Positions 11,238-23,023 of a stretch of DNA of 64,000 bases are shown one piece after another (position 1 is the stretch's first letter; the number at the start of each line of letters is the position of its first letter). A model generated the notes under the pieces. It was not told where the DNA came from. It did not search any database and saw nothing but the letters and a program-made list of their open reading frames with translations. The translations under genes were made by a program, and so were the position numbers. Source of the stretch: Aurifilum marmelostoma (Eukaryota; Ascomycota; Sordariomycetes; Diaporthales; Cryphonectriaceae); assembly GCA_027559495.1 (NCBI GenBank), contig JAMXSV010000016.1, forward strand, positions 1,054,001 through 1,118,000, in the 5' to 3' direction.

Positions 11238-14200
11238 CTAGATGAGCAAGAACCAGGCCATCAGCGGCAACAGCGCACTGAGAAGGCCAGAACCGCCCGT
11301 CCGCTGGAGCCTGGCAGCGCCAGCAGTGACGTTACTGCTCGAAGGGCTGGAAGAAGAAGTGCCAGTGGTGCTCGTGGTGATTGTGGAGCTTGCAGCGGAC
11401 CCCGTATTCGTCCCCCCAGCGCCAGAGGACCCTGTGGCCGTCGAGATGCCTGACGAGAAGGATCCCGTGGCCGAGGGTGTTGAGCCGGCCGATTGTCCGG
11501 AGCTTGCCGACGAGGCTGCAGTGCCTGACGTCGCAGTACCCGATGCTGAACCGCTCGAGGCGCCGGGACCGCCAGACGTGAGGGACGCAGAGGACACGGA
11601 CCCAGTTGCAGTCGAGGCTCCTACAGAGCTGACACCCGAGCCCGCGCTGCCGCTGAGGCTGCCAGTCGACGAAGCTGTGGCAGAGCCTTCTGATGTTGAT
11701 GAGACTGTAGCAGACACGCTTGGGGTTGCTGAGCCGGAGGTGGACGCGCCCGACACCACTGTCGAGGTACCGCTAGATTCCGCAATGGCGCTGGCCGAGC
11801 TGACCGAGCTGGCTGACGAGGCGGCGGTCGACGCCGACGAGGTAAGGATTATGATGGAGCCTGAACTGACGCTGGTTTGCTGGGCCGAGGTCACGATGCT
11901 CGCACTGGTCGACTCCTCCGCAGCCGGAGAAGTGGATGTGCTGGGGCTGGTGGCATCGGACGACGTGCAGTAGTTCAGCCACTGTGAGAACTGAGTAGTG
12001 AGATAGGTCCGATCAGTCACCTTGCCAGAGGAGCCGTACATGCTGACACACTCGTTGCAGAGGCCGTAGTAGTCTTCGAAGTGCGAGTCGGAATCGCACA
12101 GGGCTGTTGTCTTTCCAACCTTTTGCGCTTCGCTGTAGGCATCCTGGCACGGGGAAAAGCACACAGATGGAAGGGTGCCCTCGGCCAAGTCCTTCTTTTG
12201 AAGCTTGTCCTTCTTGAGAAGCATGTTCTTCTTCTTGCTGCCCACGTAGCTGCGCTTCGGGCTCCACCAGAGGTCGGTAGTCGTCGTTGCGCTCTCAGCT
12301 GAGCTTGTAGATGTGGCGCCCGAGATGGTAAAGTCAGTGATGGATGTCTGAGAGGCCCAGCTGCCTGTCGTGACAGTGGTGGTCACGCCGTCGACTACCT
12401 CGACGATGAGTTCCTCTGAGAAGATATCGAAAGTCAAGCCGAATGCGTTGGGGTTCAGCACGAAGTAGCCGTCCGTGAGCTGGTAGTAGCCCGTCTCGTT
12501 CGTGTGCCAGGTCACATTGTAGTAGTCCCCGATCTTGTCGCAGTACTGCGGCTCGCATTCGTAAGTATCACCAGGTGGATTGCTGTACACATCACAATGG
12601 TCTGGCTTCGGCGGGTTGCAGTTCAGCGAGGGAGCACAGCCCCAGGTCAGGTCGGACTTGGGGTCCAGGACAGCCGTCTTCTGTGCAAGTGCAGCGGATG
12701 ATGCGGTTGAGACAGCGCAGGTCTTGACCGTTTCGATGATCGTGGACGTCAACGTGATTGTCTCACCAGACTGAGTGATGGTGCTTGGGTTCTGGGTCAC
12801 CTGGGTTGGGGACGCGAATCAGTATTCTTCCGATCTGAAGATTCCAAAACTTGAAAAGAGCCCCGACTTACGGTTTGTGTCACAATAATGCTCGAACCTG
12901 GCAGGGTCCTTGTGACAGTTGAACCTTGCTCAACCAGAGTGGTTGTCACTGGAGGTACGGAAGTGGTCACTACCTCAATGGATGTTGTGCCTGGCAACGT
13001 GATGGTCTGGCCCGGTTGAGTGATCTATAACTTCAGGTTAGCATGGAGAACAGAGATGGAACGCCCTCCAGGTATTCGAGTTAACGCACTGTCGAGATTT
13101 CGGTTGCACCAGGCAGGGTGTACGTCGTCCCAGGGAGGGTTGAGTAGTCAGTAGTCGCGTACGTGTAAGTCTACTGGGAGTCAGTTTCGATGGCATTTCT
13201 ATACTGATTTTGAGCGTCCTTGGCTTACCGTCGTGAATGTCTGGTAGTAGCTGTTCGTGACGGTCGTGAAGATCGAAGTAGTCTGCGTTGCGGTCGTGGT
13301 CTGAAATGTTTGGTGGTCAGGATTACTCAGGTTTAGGGGGTGGATCTGACGGGAGTGAAGGAATCTTGAACGCACATATGGAATACTCGTCGTGAGTGTG
13401 ACTGAGTGATCCGAGACGATGGTGGACACGAGAGTTGACACACTGGTAGTCGTGTCGGTCAAGGTAGTCCAATAGCTGGAGACCACGGTACTTGTCGAGA
13501 CCTGGGTATAGGTTGTCAGTATTTGAAGAACCCCCAGGCTTTACAGAAGGGAGCTAGGACCTACCGACGTAGCTGTCACAGTCGAAACGTCCGTCGTCGT
13601 CACAGTAGACACTAGAGTGGTCGTGTATGGGATAGACGTGGTAACCACTGAAGTAGTCCAGAGAGTCTCGGACGAGACGACCGTATACGGATAGCTAGTG
13701 GTGAAAGTCGAGACCGCCGTCTGCCGAGTGAATCAGGTCAGCGGTGAGATAACACAAGCCTGGAGATTTCTATACGTACCGATGTTACTGTCGCAGTTGT
13801 CACGTCTGTCAAGGTCTGCAGTACAGCAGATTAGCACATGACAAAATTGCGTGATCTTCGCCTTCGCCAGGCCAACGGGACTCTGTTTACCGATACATCC
13901 GTCACGGTTGAGACGTCTGTCTCGACGGTCGTCTGCCATGAGTGTCAGGTCAGTTGCAAGCCTTCATACGCCGACGAATCCTCTTGGCATGGTTCAACAA
14001 ACCTGAGTTACTGTATTGGTCACGTCTTCCGTGATTGTCGTCGAAACTTCCTATGAAAACCATCACACTTTAGCCAAGCATTCCACACAACTGAGATGTG
14101 ACGGAGATGTGACGGCCGAGAGCATGCCGAAAAGGCTCTCCGTCAGAGGGCATCCTTACCTGAGTGACCGTGTACGGGATCGACGTTGTGCTGTAGATGG

Positions 14201-17157
14201 TAGTCCAGAAGCTTGTTGTTACCGTGTGATCGATGGTGGTCGGGACTGGATAGCTCGAGGTCGAGACGATTGTGCTCCAAGATGTCACAACCTCGGTGGA
14301 GACCTGATCGATTGCTCTCTGTTAGTCTCGCCTCTTCTGGCACAAGGACCTGGCTGAAAAATTGCAGAGTTTGCCGACAGGACATACAGATGTTTCGAGG
14401 TCCGTGGTAACGCGAACGATGGTCTCGGTCGCCGTTATGTCCTATACAGATCGAGAGCAGGCGTCAGTCGGCATGACCTATCATTGTCAAGCACGCTTTT
14501 ACTGTAAGTCCTAGTCGTACCTTGGTGATTGTCTGAGTAAAGTCATCCGTAACCGTGGTCGGGACTGTTTGAGTGACATCATTTGTGATCGTGGTCGGAA
14601 CAGTCTGTATAGGTGACACTGTCTTAGCTGAATGCAACATCATACTTGGTGGAGATGCAATGAGGGGTGAGAGAAAGCGTTATATCGATAACTGCTGATT
14701 GTCCTGAATTGTGTCCCAAAGCATTCGACGTACCTGAGTGACGGTGTCTGTGGAATATTGGGTAACAGTGTACGGGATCGAAGTAGTCGTGGTCACCGTC
14801 TCCCAGAAGCTTGTGGTAAACGTTACGTCCGACACGACCGTGGTGGTCACCGGATAGCTCGACGTCGAGACGATCGTGCTCCATGATGTGACGACCTCGG
14901 TGGACACCGAAGTGCTGACGGTGGTGATGTAGTCCACACTAACAGATACAGAAACCTATTACACGCAAAGTTAGCAAACTTAAGAATGCCAAGGTAGTGG
15001 ACGAGGGAACATGGAGGACGTACCGAGGTCACAGTATCCGTCAGGGTCGAATAGATATCCTACAATAGTAAGAAAAGGTCAGCTCTTCAATGGTTCAAGG
15101 TGGCCTTGAAAGACCAAGAAGGGAAAGCTGATAGTCGACACCGAGGAATATTGCAGCTTACCGAGACTATGGTGGTCGGTACGTAAGACACGACCGTGGT
15201 GGGCGAGACCTCGACGAGTGTAGAGACCTAACAAGCATTAGATCTCAATTTCACGCAGTAGTAGGGGACGGAAAACCATACAGTTGTGCTGGTCACCGTG
15301 TCGGTTATGTAGCTTGTCGAGTACAATGTATCAACCTCGGTAGTAGTCTTTCCAAGAAACTGTCAGCGGACGAATAAAGTGATTGATCCAGGGGTACCCC
15401 ATGGGGCTCTTTGGACTTGCCGTTGGCACAATGCTGATGATTGTATCCGAGATGGTCTGCGTAAAGCTCAAGGTCTTCGTATCCGTAGTCTTGTATGTTG
15501 AGACAATGGTGCGGGTCTTGAGGATCGTAGTCTCGCAAGTTGTGGTCGTGGTCTTGGTGATGTCCTTAGTGACCGTCACAGGCTTTGTTGTCGTGATGTC
15601 CTTGGTAACTGTAACGTCCTTGGTGGTCGTGGTCGGGACACTGGTAGTCATAGTCTGTGTCGTCACGTAGGTGGTCGGCGTGGTCACCGTCACCGTGTCG
15701 ACGGAGGTGACAACCTTGGTGGTGACACTGTAGCAACTGCTGGGAAGTTCTGCGGCACTCGAGGTTGTTGAACTCTGTCGGGCTGGACAATCTGTGACTG
15801 TCGGTGCACATGACGTGATCGTGTCCCATGAGGTCACGTAGACGGTGCTCGTATAGTCATCCTCAGCTCTTTTATAGGCCACGGCGCTTGTGAACGCGCA
15901 CTCGACCTCGGTGACGGTATACGGGTAAGACTGACTGGATGTTAGCCTGGACACCAACAGAGGGGGGAACAATTGAGGAAGGAGAAGTGTCAATGCTTAC
16001 CGAAACGATTGTTGTCGGGACCAGTTCGGTTGTCCTAGATTGCAAGTCAATATACAGATATAACGAGAAAGCCGTATCTACGGCCACGGGAAGATCGAAG
16101 GGAACCCACGTATAGGACGTGATGTACGTAGTGGTCAGCCAGTCCGTCTCGGTCTCGGTGGCCCTGTAGAGTCGTCAGCTATATTTGACCACATCAAGAT
16201 TTCCATGCTTCCAATCAGGAGCAACTCACGTGACGCTATCGGTTATAGTTGTGCTGAAGTCCAGTATTAGCAACAATTCGGCAGGATCCAAATCCAGGAG
16301 CCCAGCCAAGTTCAGCCGAGCGGCAGAACGAAACTTACTCCTCAAGGTAGGTATCTGTGATGGTCTCATTCAGATAGGCAGTAGCCGTGGTGCTGTATCA
16401 GGTTTCTGTTAGGCTCATTCATCAAGAAGGTCTTCTGTCATAGCCTGGACACTTCAGACTTACGTCGTTGGCTGGGTACTGACGACTACGATAGTAGTCG
16501 ATATATAAGCCGTGACAGTCTGTGCAGGTCGAGAGGTGCCAATGGGGTATGGAGTATACGATGCGCTCGAGGATGAGCACACCGAATCCGTAACGCTGTC
16601 ATGACGGTTAGCAGGAGCCGTGGATAGCGCATCTCAACTCTTTGCAAGTCATATTATGTCGACTTTAAAAGATGAGATGCCTCGCTGTGAGACAATCACT
16701 TACGTGTAGCTCTCGGTCACGGTGGTTCTGGTCATTCAGTTAGCACCTTTCCTTTTATTTTTGCTTTCTTTCTTCTTTGTCTGGCACAGGCTGCAATTGC
16801 GTCGCCAGCCAGTCTTGGTCCCGCGATCTTGAAGACTCACGTTGCTGTGTGGGTGTAGCCGAGCCCACCAGATCCGGTTTCAGTCACGGTCACGGTTGAT
16901 ACAACAGGTGAAGCCAATTTTGTCACCGTTGATGTGACCGTCTCATCAACTGTCACGGTCGACACAATGGTTGTGGCTGGCTCAGTCCAGAAGACAGTCT
17001 CAGTCGTTGCAGCTACCGTCGTCGTGCTCCAGCAAACCTCGTCGCAGTGAACTGTCGCCGTGGTTTCCGTGGCGTTGGTATACGTCGGCGTCGAGTAGTC
17101 GGCCAAGGCTCCCACCACCATGGCCCCGATGGCCCAAAATCCATAGCGAGTGACCAT
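11238..17157 (-). CDS. Modular 24-exon Thr/Ser-rich GPI-anchored cell-wall protein (adhesin-like)
   Basis: Predicted secreted, heavily O-glycosylated wall protein of 1365 residues. Exons in transcript order: 17157-16841, 16727-16704, 16595-16464, 16392-16339, 16253-16230, 16163-16110, 16034-16001, 15930-15421, 15347-15282, 15227-15162, 15059-15024, 14955-14734, 14604-14521, 14441-14388, 14303-14160, 14050-14003, 13932-13891, 13815-13780, 13720-13565, 13501-13376, 13300-13229, 13170-13090, 13024-12872, 12800-11238. Introns are 54-129 nt, GT-AG except intron 8, which is GC-AG (ACG|GCAAGT). The start ATG at 17157 opens a signal peptide (YGFWAIGAMVVGALA). Most exons encode Thr/Val/Ser beta-type repeats (SIPYTVTQ, TIVSTSSYPV). 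Exons 22-23 carry TLPGTTYT-type repeats. Exon 24 has a Cys-rich region, a long Ser/Ala/Gly stalk and a GPI signal (LLSALLPLMAWFLLI). The acceptor of exon 13 is ambiguous. No function beyond adhesion or wall architecture can be claimed. Confidence 0.82.
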
Positions 17158-20100
17158 TTTTTTTTGGAGATCTTCTTGGACCTTACAACTGCTGAGTCTC
17201 TGCGAAACGAGCAGACAAACGAGTGTCCAGGAGACCGCCACCAAGCGAGGGATGAGACAGGAGAAGTTAATCTTCTGTCAGGGCCGGCGAGCTGTGATCA
17301 ATATTATGAGCAAGTGGCTGGTCGCCTGGGGGAGGAGGGGTCAATGTGCCTGCGGCGGACCTTTAAGCGGACCGACTGGGGGTGTGTGCTCGAGGGACGA
17401 GAGGCTGAGCCCTGCAGCAGTACACCTCACACTTCTCCAGCTAGGCCAGGTTGTTTATGGGCCAATTACAAAGGTACGAAGACCGTTACCCGGCGGAAAT
17501 TAAACCGACCTAAGCACACACGAAGGACGGCGCTGATGGGGAGAGAGAGCCAGCTGGGAGAGCGGGTGGGACCACAGGATCTCTTGCCAACGCCTTGGAC
17601 GGGGTGGGCCCTGCAGCCCTCTTCAACAACAGCAGGACAGGATGGTGTCTCTGGCGTGGCGAGGGTCCGCGAAGGGCCTTTGATGTGCAGAAAACACACA
17701 CCCACACACCCAGAGTGACAGAACTAAGAGAAATGGGCAGGCAGGATGCCCACAGAATCAGATCTGGGCGGGATACGGAAAAAAGACAGCAGAAGCAACA
17801 ATGCCATGAGCATCGGGATCTAGGGAAAGCGTAGACCTGCCGGTAGTACCGTACATGGCATCTCGACCCTGCAGGCCCATGCATGTCAGGAAGCATGTGC
17901 GGGTCGAAGACTGCAAATGGATACGATCGATGCAGGACCGAGCAGGGTGGACAACAGAAGAGGGAGGCCCAGACCTCCACAGAGGTACCTCACGGCCGTC
18001 GGTGTAGTACAAAGTGCTGACGGATGTCCTTGATGAATGTAACCAGCCTCGACACGGGTTGTGTTGGCGGCCGGACCATGCTTCTGGTTGGTGCTTTGTC
18101 CGAGACCCGAGGACTTCCATGAATCTCCTTGTGAATTCTTGTCTCTCGGAAGGGGGTCACGACGGACCTGAGCAGGCAAAATCTTGGCTCGCCAGCCAAT
18201 ACGATGATGTTGATCAGCACAAAAGAAAAAAAGGCACACAGAAGTGTCCAGCGGCATGCAGACAGGGCAGCGCTTGACTTCGGACCAAGAACCATGATGA
18301 GAAATATTTCAGTCCTACAGTAACATTGCAGCAAGCTGCGCACAATGAATGCGACCATGCGTTCGCAATGTCGAGCCGGTAGGGCAGGATAGGGCTCTGT
18401 CTGCCCTACGCTCGCCCTCCCGATGTCCCTTCTGGTAGGTTGCAGAGGCAAGGCTTTTCGAGATGGAGTCGGTCAGCAGCGGAGCGGGGACGACAAGAGC
18501 TACCCTTGTCGACAGGGAAGAGGAGGACCAGCCAGGTCTTGCCAGGGTCCACGAACAGGCACCTTTGCAACCCCTGTCGCCGTCCAGATCAGGCTCGTGG
18601 AGTCAGGTACGCAATTGGTGTGTGTACTATGCTCTTTGTGTGTGTGTGAGTTGTACTGCATAGTACTATGTAGGTCAGTAGAGCGGAGTCATCCGCACCC
18701 GATGCGACGTAATGCCTGCAAGCCCTACCAAAGCACACCCTGTGGAGGAATGACGGGCTCTGCCTGGGTCCAACCATACAAAGGATTCCTCGACGGGCAG
18801 GGCCACTCTATGCTTGTTCGTGGGCGCCCTGACGGCGCCCTGACATCAGCTCTTCTTCCTCTCTGTCAGGTCCTGACGGCTTGGCCGCTGTTGTGCTGTT
18901 GGTCCTAGACATGACTGATCTAGGTGAGCTGGTCGTGATCCACTATCGCCGCCTTGAAGCCGTGGTGTACCATGTCTTTCCCCCAAACCTATCGTCCGGC
19001 CGGAGAAGATGGGCTCGCGATGACCGGATTCTGCCCTAGATAACTTTTCCCGTATTCGAATTGGGCCAATGCGGGTGTAAGACAAGTCTAAGTGTGTACA
19101 TAGTAGTACTGTGTCAATCGCATGTACTATGTGTACGTTAGCAAAAGCATATGCACTGCGGCAACAATGCGGCAAGTGGTGCCTCGACACGACAACGAGG
19201 TGACATGACAGGGCATCTGGGCAACAATAGTCTGATCATAGTGCTGACCGTATTCCACAGTGATCGGCAGAACAAGGTCAACCATATAGGCCGCACCCGG
19301 GGCGCCGTCCCGGCGATGCTACCTGTTTATTCGCTGCCCTATTACGCCACCTGCGGTGCTAGACCTCGGAAGTTGCCATCACGTACAGATGGCTTGCATA
19401 CAGGCCGTGGTCGTCCCGAGACCTACCTACAATAGCAGGCGGCGCCGGTGTGGGAAGAAGCAGTTTTTGCCCCCTCCCCCTCTATGATCGAGCGGAGGTG
19501 CTGGACAAAGCTGTGTATCCTCGAGGACTTGGTCGATCGGTCGATTGCGGTAGACAACAATCTGCGAGAAAAGGTCAGACAAAGATCCAGATCGCACTGC
19601 CCTGCCCGTCCACCGCTGGGTGTATCACCTACTTGACACGCCCTATGAACAAGGGTAGGCCTGGTAGCACAAGCAGGATATTTCTGGCTTTCCATAGCGT
19701 GTCGCTTTCGTCGCACAGTCGAGCTCGAGGTATCCAAAGAGTGCGAGGGTCAGAGATTGCGTGAGCAGCAGCCAAGAGGGCACTACTTTGTTTGTCATGG
19801 CTCGTTCAATGAGCAAGGGCAACTCTACTGGAAGGGACCATCAAGACAGGAGGGGTAAGTTACCATATCGGGCGAAGCCCATGCTGCTCTTCTGTACTGA
19901 GTACCTGATGTCTCGTAATAGAAATAGTACTGCCGTTATGTCACTGCTACTATGCACGGTACCATAAGTAAGCTCCATAGTAGTACTTGTACGCCCCATA
20001 GTAAGCTTTCCCTACAGGTGGGGGCAGGTGCGGTCCAGGACGGTCCACTTAAGACCCGCCAAAACGGTCCGCTCCACTCAAGCCTATCGATTGATTGGAT

Positions 20101-21645
20101 TCTAGATCATAGATCCCGGTGTCATTGCCCATTCAGGCTGGGATAGGCGGGCTTATGAGCGGGGTAGCCCTTGCCAGGTGGACTGACATTGCATCCATCT
20201 TAGGTATAGGGCTCAGAGCTGCCCAACCACAACCAACATCACTCTCACTCTCTTCTTGGTGTCTGTCCGTCTTCTCCTCTTCTCGTCAGCATTGCAACCA
20301 CTCACCGCTGGCCCACGCCACTTGCTAACTCTTACTTCCCTTTTTCACCTGTCAGCAAGGGCGGAGACCATTGCTTCACCCGAGTCTTGACGACACTCGA
20401 GGTTATGCACCAGACGAGTGTGTGCATGTCGCGATCGACAGGTCGCCCTCGCACCCGAGCCCTGTTCCGCTCAGCCCGATAAACCCGAGTCTCTAAATCC
20501 TTCAGCCTTCAGCGGCAGCAGGACCGTCGCAACATCTACCACTTGATGCTGTTGAATCAAAGGCTTGCTTCGAAGTGCAGCAGCAGTGTGCAAGTCCATA
20601 GCAGGGCGCAGACGCTCTTATCGCTGCTGCCTACAGCAAAAGGCTCCGGGACTCCAAGGTGACAAGGACAGAGTCCACATTTGCGGCTGAAAAACAAAAA
20701 AAACCAAAAACCTAAGAAGTCATCCTTATGGAGTCCCCTCCCCGCCTTCAAAGTGGGCACTGCTGCGTGCTGCTTCTCTGCTGTACCATAGTTCTACGGT
20801 ACCATTACGCTTACTTTACATGGTATTGCATACTACCACAGATCAAGTAGTTTACAAAGGGACCCTCCCAACCGGACGCGAAGGATTCCTGCCGGCGCCC
20901 CCCCTCTCCTCCTCCTCTGGGTCACTCGCTCGAGGAGCACCAGAACCGCAGGATTCGACAGTTCACGTGCGCTCCTCGCTCAACCCAACCTAGCCACGCA
21001 GGGCAGGTGGGCAAGTGGGCTGAGGTGACCATCGCACACGCCGATCAGCACCCGACACTGGGACACACCTCGTTGTGTCTCTCGCCCCCGGTATCACCAA
21101 GACGGCACGCCTCGGCCGTCGGAGATTTGGCTGCTCTCTGCCTGTGTGAAAGGACCAGAGAGGCAGCCTCGGCACCTATGAGAGAGGAGGGGTGGTGGTT
21201 GAGTGAGTCTCTGGTGAGAAACCGACGCTGACAGACCAGTGACACCGGCAGCGGCCGTTGCCAGCGTTGCTGCAAGACACTGCCTATTCAGAGGATTTTC
21301 TCCCGCACAGCAGCTGCATCTTGATGCAAGGGAGGGAAGGGCATTGGCTTGCCCAGCTCGTTGCTCACGTGAGTTTCTCGGTCCCTGATAAAACATGACG
21401 CAGATCTTGCACTCATAATTGAATATGGGAGGACACACAAGCGAACATGCTGTGCGTTGTGAGGGTGCTGTGTGTGAGTGAGACACCGCGCCCGCCTCTG
21501 CTATACGTAACCGAAAAAGCTACAGCTCGGTGGTGCCATCTGTGGGCTGCGGTTCCGCGGTATGCGGCCGGACTGCCTGCATGCATAAGTCATGCTCGAT
21601 TGAGTACAGGTCCCGCTCAGGCTGGGGGGAAGGGGAGAAAGGAGG

Positions 21646-21693
<48 letters not shown>

Positions 21694-23023
21694 CCGGCCT
21701 GACGGGCTGCAGGTGAGCTTCGTGCTTGATGAGAGGGTCTACTGCTATACGCAGTACTACTACCACTCCCACCACCATCTCTTGTCCCTCGCGCCGATAG
21801 CCTGGGAAATCCAGATCGTGGTCCCCGAACCCAGAGGTAGTGGCGTGGCAGGCCTGGGTGCGAATCCTTGGAAGCAATGGAAGACCACCTCAGCCGCAGA
21901 AGACTCCCTCATCCAACGTGAGCACTTCCTAGGTTGGTGCTGTGGCTCACACTCCCCGGACCCGACCCTTCCTCTTGTACGCTTGCAGCCTTTCACTGGA
22001 CACCATGCGACCTGGCGTGTGGGCCCGCGGGATGCACAGCCGATACTCTCCCAATTGGGGCGGATGATGGAGCCAACTCTTGTCATTGTACTAGGTACCC
22101 TCCACGCGCAAGACACAAAAATCTTCTGGACCAACTGGTCTTACCTCGCCACCCGTTGTCATGAGAATCCAGAACCCTACTATGGCTTCAGCGTAGCTCT
22201 CATCTCGCGGGCTTGTGATGTTGATGTTGAGTTCACTACTAACTTACACGACGCCCCATCGCTTCGTGAGGGAGGTTCAAGCTGGACCTTCTAGGGCCTG
22301 ACGCGGGCCAGGTCGTCCTCCTGATATCGAGTATTAAACTGATCTGGCACCAGTGGCAACTCTGGCCGGACGCCTACGAGGAGGCTTGAGAACCCGCAGT
22401 AGATCTGCTTACAGCTTTCAGCTGCAATACGGTCCGGGATCTGTACGCCTGCAACCCATCCCCCCCGCGTTCTCGAAAAGTCGCCCCCGCTCATCCCTTC
22501 GAAAACCGCCGCCCATATCCTCACTGCTGATTGCCCAATCTCGTAGGGCTGCGACACTGGCATCTGCTTCTGCATGAGCATTCGCCGTTTTCTGATATGC
22601 AGGTACTTATCTGATCAGGACTATTACTCTGTAAGCCGTGCTCTCCCACGTTGTGCTATTTCTGGTTCTGGTCTTGGCTCTTTTTTCGTTTCCCCTTGTC
22701 CAAGACCTTAATAGTCCCTTAAGGGAAACTCTCCAGGGCCCGATCTGTGGTCAATTTATGGCGCATGCCTCTATCGCGATCAACTTCAATACTCTAAAGT
22801 CTAACGAGAGACTCTCTATTCGAGGGCTGCGTGCCATTTGTGTCCCTCTAGTCTTCTGTGCCGGGGTCATATGGCTAACCCGCGACTCTTCTTCTTTTCC
22901 TGATAGCACAGCGTTCTCCGTCGCGAAATGCATTGCAGCGGTCTCATCTCATAGCAGATTCAGGTGTCTAATCTTGCCTCACTCGATAAGCGTGGTGTCT
23001 TGATATCTGGTGTCCATCCCACA
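17158..23023. other. Gene-poor 5.9-kb spacer
   Basis: Separates two divergently transcribed surface-protein genes. I find open frames up to about 250 codons (for example 21530-22294, interrupted by a Lys run encoded by poly-A), but none has family motifs, plausible splicing or sensible composition. The region holds scattered short palindromic TAGTACTA/GTAC words at about 18654-18675, 19101-19135 and 19925-19990, a CA run at about 17694-17711 and a 45-nt poly-A tract. The stretch from about 22600 is probably promoter and leader of the kelch gene. Confidence 0.5.
21646..21690. repeat. Poly-A tract, 45 nt
   Basis: An uninterrupted A run in the gene-poor spacer. No adjacent open frame resembles reverse transcriptase and I saw no target-site duplication, so it is treated as a simple repeat and not as a retroposon tail. 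Confidence 0.85.

Noticed and set aside
11242..11973. 243-codon plus-strand frame opposite the Ser/Ala/Gly stalk of the wall protein
   Set aside because: Repetitive complement of the stalk codons. The minus strand gives a coherent protein with Cys-rich region and GPI signal.
13025..17157. Reading the wall-protein region as several separate small genes
   Set aside because: All 24 exons join with splice signals in one continuous frame, one signal peptide at the start and one GPI signal at the end.
21646..21690. Poly-A tract as the tail of a non-LTR retroposon
   Set aside because: No reverse transcriptase or endonuclease remnants and no target-site duplication recognised nearby.
21530..22294. 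254-codon frame containing a poly-Lys run
   Set aside because: It passes through a 45-nt poly-A tract, has no family features and no splice context, so it is probably fortuitous.
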